In this document: one piece after another, positions 14,810 through 23,743 of the stretch
How the letters are laid out: each line of letters starts with the position of its first letter
How positions within the stretch are numbered: the first letter of the stretch is position 1
Origin: Anaerolineae bacterium
GTDB taxonomy: Bacteria > Chloroflexota > Anaerolineae > Aggregatilineales > Phototrophicaceae
Direction: 5' to 3'
DNA length: 46,499 bases
Assembly: GCA_020849765.1 (NCBI GenBank)
Contig: JADLAY010000015.1
Location: forward strand, 1 to 46,499
Made by a program: the position numbers and the translations under genes
The notes under the pieces: generated by a model
Databases searched by the model: none
Told to the model about the DNA's origin: nothing
Seen by the model: the letters and a program-made list of their open reading frames with translations, nothing else

Positions 14810-16705
14810 TTATTTCGTGTGGATCGACTGCGTTTCGCTGCCCGCGAGCGGGAAGCTGACGCGGAACGTGGTTCCGCGCCCCTCGGCGCTGGCTGCGGTC
14901 AGGCTGCCGCGATGCTGCTCGACCACCGCGCGCGCAATCGCCAGCCCCAGGCCGGTGCCCTCCTGGCGCATATGGCGCGCCTCGTCTGTGCGGTAGAAGC
15001 GCTCAAAGACCTGTTCGAGATCCGCCTCCGGGATGCCGATCCCCGTGTCGGTCACTTCCAGAGATGCGTGGTCGCCATTGACTCGCGTCGTCACCGCTAC
15101 GCTGCCTTGATCGGTGTAGTAAATGGCATTCTCGACCAGATTAGCTACCAGCCGGAACAATTGATCCTGATTGCCCCGGATCACGATCTGCTGCTCAGCC
15201 AGCGTGACATCCAGCCCCAGGTTCTTGTTCTGCGCGATCACCCGGTGATGATCGGTCACCTTGCGCACAATCGCGTTGAATTCGACCTTAACCGGTGCGG
15301 GTTGTTCTTCGCTCTCGATCCGTGACAGCGTGAACAGGTCGTCGATCAGGCTGTTCAGGTGCTGCGCGGCCTCGCGCAGATCGTGCTCCAGTTGTCGTTT
15401 GCGCTCGGCGCTGGCCTTCTCCAGCATGTCCAGCTTGAGCAGGATGCTCGTCAGCGGCGTGCGCAAATCGTGCGACGCATCGCGGACGAACCGATGCAGT
15501 ACGTTGACCTTCTCGCGCGAGAGTTCCAGCGCGAACGCCTGCGCCTGCGCTTCCCGGCGCGTGGTGACGTCCTCCGTGATCCCGGCGTAGCGCACGACCT
15601 GGTGATTCTGAGTCACGATCGGGAACGAGCGGTTGCGAAGCCAGCGCACGCTGCCATCCTCGCGCTGGATGCGAAACTCCATCTCCGGCGACAGCAGCAC
15701 CGCCCGGATCATGTCCTGGCCGCGGTCATCGGGATGCACCAGCTCGACCAGCGCGCGCGGATTGTGATAGAAGTCCTCCGGCGATTGGCCGGTCATCTTC
15801 TCGAAGTTTGGGCTCAGGTAGAGCAGGCGCTCGCGTTTGACGTCCGCCAGCCAGAAGATCTCTTCGATGTGCTGCGTCAGCTGCTCGTAGATGGCGCGGC
15901 TGACACGCAGTTCGTCCTCCAACTGGGCGATGTGTTCGGCGTCCTGCCCCTCGCCAAAAACGATGTCGAGCGTTGAGCGTTTGGCTGGCCCGACGTAATG
16001 CGGTGCATTGGGCGCCACGCGCGTCAGATACCAACCGGCCAGCGGTGCCAGCAGCAGCCCGGCCAGCGTCTTCATCAAAATGTCGCCGGGGATGCCCGCC
16101 GCAAACTGAGGCGTCCCCAGGAAAGCGAGCAGATGGTACAGGATTGCATCGACCCACAGCGCGCTGAGCAAGGCAATACCGGGGATCAGGCTCGCCGGAA
16201 AGGTCGGAAAGGCGTTCTTGATCCCCTGGTAGATAATGACAATGACAAACATGTTCGCGGCGAAGGTGATGACGGAAGCGGCCACGCCGCGCAGGAACAG
16301 GGGCGTCAGGATGTCCTCGTCGACGAACAGCCCGCCAATCGTGGTCGACGGGTCTTGAAATTGCAGGTAGAGCGCCAGGAACAACAGGCTGCAGACGATC
16401 AGCACGTCGATACCGATCAGGCCGCCAATCGTCAGGCGTGCGCTGCGCGTGCCGCTCGTGATATAAACCGTGAGCACAATGAACAAAATGATCGGGACGA
16501 AAACATGGCCACCGGGCCGAATGACGATGCCGGGCGCCACATCGATGTTGAAGGCCAGCAGCGAGATCAGGTTGAGCGCACCCATCAAACCGGCAACGTA
16601 GAATAACAGGGGCGCCAGCCCGAAGTCTTCCGACCGATAGTGCAAGTAGGCGGCGAGCGCGCCAAAGAGCAGGAGCTGGGCGGCAAAAATGAGCAGGCTG
16701 ATCAT
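14810..16705 (-). CDS. Membrane sensor histidine kinase, 7TM-PAS-HisKA-HATPase
   Basis: This 631-residue kinase begins with about seven hydrophobic segments (residues 1-235), a conserved-looking TVYITSGTRSAR turn, then a PAS domain (about 270-390; YLSPNFEKMTG...RYAGITEDVT), a dimerisation domain with the phospho-acceptor His in RDASHDLRTPLTSIL, and an ATPase domain with N-box NLVENAIYYTD, G1 DTGIGIPEADLEQVFERF and G2 GTGLGLAIA. The membrane part looks like the vitamin-uptake-like (VUPS) sensor type, a tentative view. No response regulator gene adjoins it. The start at 16705 is preferred for the AGGT seven bases upstream over an in-frame ATG at 16825 that adds 40 unlikely residues. Confidence 0.9.
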   Translation of the reverse strand: MISLLIFAAQLLLFGALAAYLHYRSEDFGLAPLLFYVAGLMGALNLISLLAFNIDVAPGIVIRPGGHVFVPIILFIVLTVYITSGTRSARLTIGGLIGIDVLIVCSLLFLALYLQFQDPSTTIGGLFVDEDILTPLFLRGVAASVITFAANMFVIVIIYQGIKNAFPTFPASLIPGIALLSALWVDAILYHLLAFLGTPQFAAGIPGDILMKTLAGLLLAPLAGWYLTRVAPNAPHYVGPAKRSTLDIVFGEGQDAEHIAQLEDELRVSRAIYEQLTQHIEEIFWLADVKRERLLYLSPNFEKMTGQSPEDFYHNPRALVELVHPDDRGQDMIRAVLLSPEMEFRIQREDGSVRWLRNRSFPIVTQNHQVVRYAGITEDVTTRREAQAQAFALELSREKVNVLHRFVRDASHDLRTPLTSILLKLDMLEKASAERKRQLEHDLREAAQHLNSLIDDLFTLSRIESEEQPAPVKVEFNAIVRKVTDHHRVIAQNKNLGLDVTLAEQQIVIRGNQDQLFRLVANLVENAIYYTDQGSVAVTTRVNGDHASLEVTDTGIGIPEADLEQVFERFYRTDEARHMRQEGTGLGLAIARAVVEQHRGSLTAASAEGRGTTFRVSFPLAGSETQSIHTK

Positions 16706-16881
16706 GAATTTGACCTGTATTAAGTAGGCAATATGGCGGCCATCGATTCCGCTCCAACGCACCATTGAAACGTATACTGTTATTATATACGTGTGCGGAT
16801 AATCGGAGCGTATTGTTCTGAGCAATAGCGCCAGTTTTTGGCGCGTGAGGATTGCGCGAAGGTCAGTCTTGAGGAATGGAA

Positions 16882-16906
16882 GAGGCTATCCCATGTGGAT
16901 AGCCTC
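16882..16906 (-). terminator. Hairpin terminator candidate after the DsbA-like gene
   Basis: GAGGCTATCC and GGATAGCCTC form perfect 10-bp arms around a five-base loop, twelve bases after the stop codon at 16918 in the minus direction, followed by a moderately T-rich TTCCATTCC. It also separates this gene from the upstream region of the histidine kinase. Confidence 0.65.
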
Positions 16907-16917
16907 AATAACTGACG

Positions 16918-18285
16918 TCACTCCTCCGCTTGCGCAGCCTCAACCACCGCGCTCAGCACGTCGAACGGCACGCCGCCGCGGTTGTAGAGCACGTCGTCCT
17001 GCGTGATGTACTCCGGCGCGGAGTCGCCGTAGCGAACGAGCACGGCGGGCGTGCCTGTGACGCCGACCTGCTGGCCGAGCGCCATGTCCAACTGCACGCG
17101 CGTCGACTCTGCCTGGCATTCGAGCAGGTCGTCATACGGGATGCCGAGTTCGTCGGCCAGGATGCGCGGTGCGTCGGCATAGTCGCCCGTTTGCGCCAAC
17201 TGCGCGAAGCGCTCGCGTGCGATCCAGAACGCACTGGCATGATAATCGCTCATGCAGTCGGCAATGCCGCCAGCGAAGACCGTCTGTTGGCCGCCTGCCG
17301 TTGGGAAGATGCGGTACTCAAGCTGCGCCTGGCCGGTCACCACATAGTCCTGGATCAAGCGCACGATCGTTGGCTCGTAGGTCTGGCAGTGCGGGCAGGC
17401 GTAATCGGAGAAGTAGACGATGGTGATGGGCGCATCCGGGTCGCCAATGATGTAGCCGCCGTCGTCCGCCCGCGAGTAGGTCATCGTCAGGTAGTCGATG
17501 CCGCTCGGCTCCGCCGCGGCGGGCTGCTCCGCCTCCGGACTCTCGCCGCTGACGACCTGATCGCCGATGTTCTCACAGCCGCCCGCCGTGATCGTCGTCA
17601 CGCACAGCCGAAAAGGTTCGGCTTCGTCCATGCCGCTGAAAGCGACCTTGAGTTGATAGTGCGCCGATCCGGCAGGAATGCGCAGGAAGCCGCTGGCAAT
17701 GTCCCCGGCGAAGGCCGCGCTGACCTGCCCGCTCTCGACGTTGACGAGCTGAATCGACGGCCCCTGCTCCGGCCAGCCGGTGACGACGAACAGGTAGAGC
17801 GATTCGCTGCCCGCGCCGAAGTCGTAGATCGCGAGCGGTGCATCCGCGCTGACGTCGGCAGCGACCACGGCACCGAGATCGAGCGGCGTAACGCCGCCGG
17901 GCGCGACGTCTTCCAGCAGCAGCACGACCGTGCCGCGCGCATCATCGACGCTGCCGACCTGGATGACGTACTCTCCGGCGTCGAGCACCGTCGATAGCTT
18001 CAGGGTTGGCGCGGCCTCGGCATTGACGTCGCCGGCGACCGTCTCGCCATCGCTCAAGATGGCGATCGTCGGCGCGACGTCGAGTCCGAGGGCTTGGAGT
18101 GTGATCAGGCTTGGCTCGGCGACCGCATAGGCGACCTCCAACGTGTCGCCGGGGCGCCCAAGCTGCAGCGAGACCGGCTGGCCGATCTCCAACGTGGCGA
18201 CCCTATCCTGCGCCAAGGCCACCGTGCCCAATGAGAGCAGTAAGCCGCACAGCACCCCAACTACCAGCCGTCTCAATTCGAACAT
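16918..18285 (-). CDS. Secreted PPC-like double domain fused to a DsbA-like thioredoxin domain
   Basis: The 455-residue protein has a signal peptide (cleavage near ALAQ-D, residue 26), two beta-rich PPC-like modules (about 30-125 and 135-235), a short acidic/alanine linker, and from about residue 265 a DsbA/thioredoxin-type domain with the active site CPHC at 297-300 and a TGTPAV cis-proline loop near the end. It should act outside the cytoplasmic membrane as a thiol-disulfide oxidoreductase. The first 240 residues align without gaps with the product of the gene at 18387-19715, including cysteines 228 and 237. Both genes point the same way, with a hairpin at 18345-18372 between them. Confidence 0.85.
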   Translation of the reverse strand: MFELRRLVVGVLCGLLLSLGTVALAQDRVATLEIGQPVSLQLGRPGDTLEVAYAVAEPSLITLQALGLDVAPTIAILSDGETVAGDVNAEAAPTLKLSTVLDAGEYVIQVGSVDDARGTVVLLLEDVAPGGVTPLDLGAVVAADVSADAPLAIYDFGAGSESLYLFVVTGWPEQGPSIQLVNVESGQVSAAFAGDIASGFLRIPAGSAHYQLKVAFSGMDEAEPFRLCVTTITAGGCENIGDQVVSGESPEAEQPAAAEPSGIDYLTMTYSRADDGGYIIGDPDAPITIVYFSDYACPHCQTYEPTIVRLIQDYVVTGQAQLEYRIFPTAGGQQTVFAGGIADCMSDYHASAFWIARERFAQLAQTGDYADAPRILADELGIPYDDLLECQAESTRVQLDMALGQQVGVTGTPAVLVRYGDSAPEYITQDDVLYNRGGVPFDVLSAVVEAAQAEE

Positions 18286-18344
18286 CGCGCCGTCCCTTTC
18301 ACGCAGGCTTCACGGCGCGGATTGTAGCTCGTTTCGGGTGCCAG

Positions 18345-18372
18345 TGCCGGGCACAGACGCCTGCGCCCGGCA
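18345..18372 (-). terminator. Hairpin between the two PPC-like genes
   Basis: TGCCGGGC and GCCCGGCA form perfect 8-bp arms around twelve bases, 14 bases after the stop codon at 18387 in the minus direction. There is no T-run, so termination would be partial or factor-dependent. Confidence 0.4.
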
Positions 18373-18386
18373 ATCTTCACGTCGTC

Positions 18387-19715
18387 TTATACTTCGACGA
18401 TCGGCAGGCCGCTGCAATCGCCGGTGACGGTCGCCGTCACGCCGAAGCTGCTCGTCTGAATCCAGGCAGAACCATCACCCAGCCGCCACCAGGTGTTGTC
18501 AGCCAGCCGTCCACTGGGGATGAACTGGTAGCCCGCCTGTGCCTGATCGTAGATGGTCTCCTGGTTCGCGTTCGGCGTGGTGTACGTGTACATCGGCGCC
18601 GTGACCGTGATCAGGCACGGGCCGGTCGGCTCCGGTGTCGTAACCGGGGATGGCGCCGTCGGCTGCGAGGCCGCGGTCGGGAACGGCAGCGGTGTCGGCG
18701 TCGGCGCGCTCGGCTGAGGGGTGACCGGCGGCGGGCTGACGAACGACACGTTGCAGTTGCCGTTGCTGAAGACGACCGACGTGGCCACCCAGCCCTGAAC
18801 ACCGCCCACCTCGATGAACCAGAACGCCCCATCTGGCGAGATACCGATCACCGGCGCGGCCACGCCTGCGGGCAGTGTGCCCAGGATGATCGCATTGACG
18901 CTGGCCGATTGGCGCACGTTGACCGACCCCGCTTCCGGCGTGACGGTACAGATGGCGACCGGCTCCTCGGTCACGACCGGCGCGACCAACCCGGTGAACG
19001 ATTCGCAGCCGGACGCGCTGACGGTCGTCAGGCAGACGGTGAACGGCACCGCCGTGTCCCCGCCGCCGTGCGAGAGCTCAAGCTGATAGGTGCTCGCCCC
19101 GGCAGGGATACGGAAGCGCCCGCCCGCCAGCGCCGCACTGAGCGAGCCGCTCATTTCGCCGGTCGCGTCGTCGGTCAGCCGCACGCTCGGCCCGCGATCC
19201 GGCAGGCCGCTCTCGACGTAGAGGAACAGCGGTTCCGTCGCCGCCGCGAAGCTGTAGATGACGACCGGCACAGCCTGGCTGACTTCTGCGCCGACCGTGC
19301 CCCCGGTCGCCAGCGGTGTCACTGCCGCGGGCGTCTCACGCTGCACCAACAGCACGACTGTGCCGGTGCCAGCGCCACCCGCGCTCACCTGGACAACATA
19401 CGAGCCTGCATCCAGGAACACGTCGAGATTGAGGATCGGCAGCGCCCCGGCGTTCAAATCCGCCGCCACCGTCTGCCCGTCGCGCAGGATCGCCAGCACC
19501 GGCGCGACGTCGATGCCGAGCGCCTGCAGCGAGACGACCCGCGCCTCGTTCAGCGTGTAGGCGAAGCGGAAGCTCTGCCCCGCCTGCGCGATCTCGACCG
19601 AGACGGGCTCGTTCGCCGCCAGTGTGCCGTCGACATCCTGCGCGCTGGCGCTCATGCCCAGGCTCAGCATCAAGACCAGCACCAACCCAATCCATAGCCG
19701 CTTCAGATTATTCAT
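18387..19715 (-). CDS. Secreted PPC-like double domain fused to SH3-like modules
   Basis: The 442-residue protein has a signal peptide (hydrophobic LWIGLVLVLMLSLG, cleavage near SASAQ-D), two PPC-like modules aligned position for position with the neighbour at 16918-18285, then an SH3b module (about 255-315; SVNVRQSASVNAIILGTL), a proline/threonine-rich linker (TPQPSAPTPTPLP), and a second, weaker SH3-like unit (ending WWRLGDGSAWIQTSSFG). Bacterial SH3b units often bind cell-surface polymers. The start at 19715 has AAGGGA ten bases upstream; an in-frame ATG at 19757 adds 14 unlikely residues before the signal peptide. The exact ligand is unknown. Confidence 0.83.
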   Translation of the reverse strand: MNNLKRLWIGLVLVLMLSLGMSASAQDVDGTLAANEPVSVEIAQAGQSFRFAYTLNEARVVSLQALGIDVAPVLAILRDGQTVAADLNAGALPILNLDVFLDAGSYVVQVSAGGAGTGTVVLLVQRETPAAVTPLATGGTVGAEVSQAVPVVIYSFAAATEPLFLYVESGLPDRGPSVRLTDDATGEMSGSLSAALAGGRFRIPAGASTYQLELSHGGGDTAVPFTVCLTTVSASGCESFTGLVAPVVTEEPVAICTVTPEAGSVNVRQSASVNAIILGTLPAGVAAPVIGISPDGAFWFIEVGGVQGWVATSVVFSNGNCNVSFVSPPPVTPQPSAPTPTPLPFPTAASQPTAPSPVTTPEPTGPCLITVTAPMYTYTTPNANQETIYDQAQAGYQFIPSGRLADNTWWRLGDGSAWIQTSSFGVTATVTGDCSGLPIVEV

Positions 19716-19971
19716 GAGACGAGTTCCCTTGGAGTACGGCTGCACAAGTTCGCTCACTCATTATATGCGGATTAAGCGCATGACCACCCATCGCTCGTGC
19801 GAGCTCTTTTGGACGGCGGTCTCATGACAGCACCACCGAGTAAGTTCTCAGACCGCCACCGCTTTGTTAGGCTGATTTCAGGCTGGTGGGGTGTAATGGA
19901 GCCGTGCGCAGCGCCTGCAAACTGACTTCAATTCATCCACAACTTCATCACTGACGGGAAGGCTTCCGATC

Positions 19972-22770
19972 ATGGCTAGAGAGCTGCGGGTATTCATCAG
20001 TTCGACGATGAAAGAGGAACTCAAGGACGAGCGTGCCGCGGTTGCCGATCTGATTGCGGAGTTGAGCACGCCCGCCGTCCAGCTAAGGCCATGGGTGTTC
20101 GAGCGCGATGCCCCGGCCAGCGACCGCCCCGTACGCGAGGTCTATCTGCAAGCGCTGCGCGAGTCGCAGTTGTATCTCGGCATCTTCGCGCTCACGCTCG
20201 GCAAGTGGACGCATGACGAGTTCACGCTTTCGCAGTCGCTCGACATCCCGCGCCATCTGTACGTCAAGCAGATCGCGAGCGACCAACCGGAACAACCCAG
20301 CCCGGAACTGGTCAACTTTCTCGCCAGCGTCCAGACGGTCACCGAGGGCGTCACGCTCAAGTATTTCCCGGATGGCGGCCGCCTGTGGTCAGCGGTCAAG
20401 GCCTCGGTCATGACCTGGATCGACGAGACCTACCCCTACTTTCCAGGGCTAAGCAGCGCGATCTACGCCGAGCGGCCCGAAGAACTGCGGCGGCCAGAGC
20501 GTCTGATCGGTCGTGATGATCTGATGGCGGAAGTAACCCAGCACCTGGACGACCGGCGCCGCGTCCTGCTGCATGGGTTCAGCGGTATCGGCAAGAGTTC
20601 GCTGGCCGCGACACTCGCCGGGCAGTGGATCGCCGCCGACAAGGGGCATGTGCTCTGGCTGCAGGTCGGCTCGGAGTCGACGGAGTTCATCACCGAGGCG
20701 ATTGCCAAGGCCTTCAACAAGCAGCAAGAGATCGCCGGGCAGAGGTCTGAGGATCGCATTCTGTCGGTTCAAAAGATGCTGCGGGACAGCCAGGTGTCGC
20801 TGGTCGTCATCGACGACGCCTGGAACAAGGAAGCCATCGCCGACATCATCCGCGCGATACCGCCGACGATTGCGGTTATGATTACCTCGCGCTTGCGTAA
20901 GGAGATCGGGTTCTTCGTGGACGAGATGCATGAGGTCACGGAACTGACGCTGGACAAGGCGCTCGAAGCGCTGAGCCATTACAGCCGCATGGATCTTTCG
21001 GCGAACGAGCACGCCAAAGAGCTGTGCGAACTGGTCGGCAAGCACCCGTACGCCCTGGAGATTGCGGGCAAGACCTTGCGCGTCGATCCCGATCTGACGG
21101 TCGAGAAGCTGATCGAGCGCATCAAGAACGCCCCGGCGGAAACGCTGCGCATGGCGGCGCAGCCCGGTCGCGAGAACATCTCGAAACTGATCACCGTCAG
21201 CCTGAACGGGCTTTCAAGCGCCGACCGCCGCGCCTTCATGGCGATTGGCGCGCTGTTCGCGCCGATCGTCACGCCGGAGCTGGTCGCGCTCTACCTGGGC
21301 ACAGCAGAGGCAACCGTCGAAGCATCGCTCAATCGCCTGGTCGAGCGCGGTCTCGCCCGCATCCACCAGAATGGCACGACTTACTATTCCGTGCACGACC
21401 TGGCCTATGCCCATGCCCAGTTTTCCGCCTTAGAGACGGACAAGCGGAGCGCGCTCGATGCCTGCCTCGCCTATGCGCAGAAATACATCGGCGTCGAGGC
21501 CCTGTCGCACAATGCCATCAAACCGGTGCTCGATGGCATAGTCAACGCTGCGCTCTGGGCCTTGTTCCACCGCGAGTCAGCCAAGGCCGACGCGATTGTC
21601 GACGCCATCTGGGATGACAGCCGCGTCCTGCTCTATCAAGCGTCCTATGCTCAGGCCCAGGACTTGTTTACGACGGCACTGGACGCGGCGACTTCGCGGC
21701 AGGACGCGCCAGCTGAGGCGCGCTACCACCGGATGGTCGGCACCGTGATCCGCCTGCGTGGTCAACCCAACGAGGCGGCGCCGATTCTTGAGCTGGCGGT
21801 GGCCCAGGCGAAGGCTTTATCCCTGCAACGGGAGCAGGCCTATGGACTGCTCGAACTCGCGCTCGCCTACAACAGCCAGGGCAAAGCATCCGTGGCACTC
21901 AAGACCCAAGAGGACGCGCTGGCGGTGATGCGCGTCATCGGCGATTTCTCCGAACTGAGCGGGCAGCCCCGGCTGCTGGCCAACATGGGCGTCTCCTACA
22001 TGAGCATGGGCGACTTCGAAGCCGCAAGGATGGCGCTCACTGAGTCGCTCGAACTCGGCAGGCGCTTCAACCAGGAATTGGTCATTGCCGCTGATCTGGC
22101 CGAGTTGGGCCGCGTCGAGATCTACCTTGGGCATCCGCAGCAAGCCGTCGCCTGGCTGACCGAGTCGCAAGTCATGTTCGAACGGGTCGACTTCAAGCGC
22201 GATATCGTCAAAGGCCTGGGCAACCTGGGCCGCGCGTCCATCGACCTCGGCGATCTGCCCAAGGCGCTTGACTACTGCGAACAGAGCGTCGCCCTGGCCG
22301 AGGCCAACGGTTCGACCGCGCTGATCAACTTCAACAGTGGGCATCTGGCCCTGGCGCTGCTGCTCTCCGGCGATCTTGAGCGCGCAAACACCGTCATCGA
22401 GCGCGCTTATCAGCAGAACGTCGCCTATAACAACGCGCACATCGCCATGCTCAAGGGCATCATCGCGCTCCGTCGCGGCGACAAGGCCGAGGCCGAAAGC
22501 GCCTTCGCACGCGCAACGGAAAACGCGGAACAACACCTGACGGGCGAAAATGTCAACATTATTGCGCTGGAAGCGATCGGTATCGCCTACGCCGGGCTGG
22601 CCGTCCTGCGGGACGCGCCGGACGTGGCCGCGAGCCTGCGCTACCTCGGCAGGCTGATGGACATCACGGACCGCGCCGCGGGCATCCGGACGAGTTACAC
22701 GCGGCTCGTCCGCATCATCGGCGACACCCTCAGCAAGAACGACCTGTTTGAGCCGATCTACGGGCTATAG
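19972..22770 (+). CDS. DUF4062-STAND NTPase-TPR protein, candidate defence or signalling switch
   Basis: The 932-residue protein has three parts. Residues 1-155 are a DUF4062-like domain (ELRVFISSTMKEELKDERAA). Residues 175-480 form an NB-ARC/STAND ATPase: Walker A GFSGIGKSS (202-210), Walker B LVVIDDAW (277-284), MITSR (303-307), a GxP-type loop GKHPYALEIAG (356-366) and VHD (474-476) in the place of the MHD motif. Residues about 550-900 are TPR-like repeats (for example LANMGVSYMSMGDFEAARMA). In other STAND proteins the repeats sense a ligand and the N-terminal domain acts as effector. No effector residues are obvious and no partner gene adjoins. It is transcribed away from the PPC-like genes; AAGG lies about ten bases before the start. 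Confidence 0.85.
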   Translation: MARELRVFISSTMKEELKDERAAVADLIAELSTPAVQLRPWVFERDAPASDRPVREVYLQALRESQLYLGIFALTLGKWTHDEFTLSQSLDIPRHLYVKQIASDQPEQPSPELVNFLASVQTVTEGVTLKYFPDGGRLWSAVKASVMTWIDETYPYFPGLSSAIYAERPEELRRPERLIGRDDLMAEVTQHLDDRRRVLLHGFSGIGKSSLAATLAGQWIAADKGHVLWLQVGSESTEFITEAIAKAFNKQQEIAGQRSEDRILSVQKMLRDSQVSLVVIDDAWNKEAIADIIRAIPPTIAVMITSRLRKEIGFFVDEMHEVTELTLDKALEALSHYSRMDLSANEHAKELCELVGKHPYALEIAGKTLRVDPDLTVEKLIERIKNAPAETLRMAAQPGRENISKLITVSLNGLSSADRRAFMAIGALFAPIVTPELVALYLGTAEATVEASLNRLVERGLARIHQNGTTYYSVHDLAYAHAQFSALETDKRSALDACLAYAQKYIGVEALSHNAIKPVLDGIVNAALWALFHRESAKADAIVDAIWDDSRVLLYQASYAQAQDLFTTALDAATSRQDAPAEARYHRMVGTVIRLRGQPNEAAPILELAVAQAKALSLQREQAYGLLELALAYNSQGKASVALKTQEDALAVMRVIGDFSELSGQPRLLANMGVSYMSMGDFEAARMALTESLELGRRFNQELVIAADLAELGRVEIYLGHPQQAVAWLTESQVMFERVDFKRDIVKGLGNLGRASIDLGDLPKALDYCEQSVALAEANGSTALINFNSGHLALALLLSGDLERANTVIERAYQQNVAYNNAHIAMLKGIIALRRGDKAEAESAFARATENAEQHLTGENVNIIALEAIGIAYAGLAVLRDAPDVAASLRYLGRLMDITDRAAGIRTSYTRLVRIIGDTLSKNDLFEPIYGL

Positions 22771-22828
22771 CCCTTGAACAATGGCGCACAAGGACTACGA
22801 TTGGCGTGTCGTAGCTAGAGGAGAAACA

Positions 22829-23266
22829 ATGAGCACACACGACACCATTCACGACAGCCCTTCGAACTGGGTCGCCAGTCACATTCACGACTACGTCGAA
22901 TCGGACGGCGAAAAGGGCCATCTGTGGCGCGGCGTCCCCACGCTGCTGTTGACCACGCGCGGTCGCAAATCCGGCTTGCTCCGGCGCACGGCCCTGATCT
23001 ATGGCCAGGACGGCGAGAACTACATCGTCGTCGCTTCGCGCGGCGGGCACCCGCATCACCCGTCGTGGTACCTCAACCTGAGTGAGAACCCGACCGTCAA
23101 CGTCCAGGTCGGCGCCGACCAGTTCGAAGCGCAGGCGCGCACCGCGACTCCCGAAGAGAAGGCCCGCTTGTGGCCGCTGATGGCCTCGATCTGGCCCGAC
23201 TACAACAACTACCAGACAAAGACCGACCGCGAGATCCCGATCGTCATCCTGACGCCCAACAACTAG
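22829..23266 (+). CDS. F420-type nitroreductase-family (DUF385) protein
   Basis: The 145-residue protein resembles deazaflavin (F420)-dependent oxidoreductases of the Ddn/FDR type: PTLLLTTRGRKSGLLRRTALIYG (residues 36-58), YIVVASRGGHPHHPSWYLNL (about 64-83) and NPTVNVQVG. Members reduce quinones or other acceptors with F420H2; the substrate here is unknown. The start at 22829 is fixed by AGGAG seven bases upstream, replacing an in-frame ATG at 22781. It implies the host makes F420, which agrees with a Chloroflexota or actinobacterial-like background. A strong inverted repeat follows the gene. Confidence 0.85.
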   Translation: MSTHDTIHDSPSNWVASHIHDYVESDGEKGHLWRGVPTLLLTTRGRKSGLLRRTALIYGQDGENYIVVASRGGHPHHPSWYLNLSENPTVNVQVGADQFEAQARTATPEEKARLWPLMASIWPDYNNYQTKTDREIPIVILTPNN

Positions 23267-23292
23267 CCCGAATTGCCCCGCAAACTCAACCG

Positions 23293-23334
23293 CCGGGCAC
23301 GATCACGCCGATGAGGCCTCATGATCGTGCCCGG
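23293..23334. terminator. 13-bp inverted repeat with inner palindrome
   Basis: CCGGGCACGATCA and TGATCGTGCCCGG are perfect arms around 16 bases, which themselves contain TGAGGCCTCA. It lies 26 bases after the F420-type gene. No T-run follows, so it may be a terminator, a cruciform-forming site or a protein-binding site. Confidence 0.5.
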
Positions 23335-23368
23335 TCATCAGCATCACAACGCTACGCACTGCCGAAAA

Positions 23369-23386
23369 ATCCCAGAAATCTGGGAT
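23369..23386. promoter_or_regulatory. 18-bp operator-like palindrome
   Basis: ATCCCAGA and TCTGGGAT are perfect 8-bp arms around AA, 55 bases before the start of the small monooxygenase-like gene. The size and position fit an operator, possibly for the LuxR-type regulator encoded downstream; this link is inference. Confidence 0.45.
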
Positions 23387-23441
23387 AGCCCGCCGTGGTC
23401 GCGAGCGACACAATGTTTCCCAAGAGAAGAGAGGAAACAGT

Positions 23442-23726
23442 ATGGTACTTCTACACATCGAGCACGCGGCCCCGAACTTCGATGCCTGGAAGGCAGCCTT
23501 CGATAGCGATCCCGTGGGTCGGCAAAAGTCGGGCGTGCGCCGATATCGCGTCTTGCGACCGTTCGACAATCCGAATTATGCTATCATCGATCTGGAGTTT
23601 GACAGCCGGGACCAGGCGGAGGCCCTTCTCGGCGCGATGCAGCAGGTCTGGAGTCGCGTCGCTGGCACCCTCGTCCATGATCCAGGCTGGCGCATCTCGG
23701 AAGTGGTGGACGCGCAGGAGCTCTAG
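23442..23726 (+). CDS. Small ferredoxin-fold (ABM/cyclase-like) protein
   Basis: The 94-residue protein begins VLLHIEHAAPNFDAWKAAFD and has an alternating beta-alpha pattern, with YAIIDLEFDSRDQAEALL in the middle, like dimeric alpha/beta-barrel monooxygenase-like or polyketide-cyclase-like proteins. The catalytic role is unknown. GAGAGGAAA about six bases upstream supports the start. The LuxR-type regulator begins 17 bases downstream, so they are probably one operon. Confidence 0.72.
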   Translation: MVLLHIEHAAPNFDAWKAAFDSDPVGRQKSGVRRYRVLRPFDNPNYAIIDLEFDSRDQAEALLGAMQQVWSRVAGTLVHDPGWRISEVVDAQEL

Positions 23727-23743
23727 CCTGCGGAGACAGCCAA

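Noticed and set aside
14682..14812. Minus-strand text STEIDRALHSLKEAHRRL between SUKH and kinase genes
   Set aside because: Looks protein-like and ends in the shared CTAG, but has no start codon outside the kinase gene; at most a remnant.
18111..19697. 528-codon plus-strand frame over the two PPC-like genes
   Set aside because: Runs across two real minus-strand genes and their gap; arginine-rich shadow.
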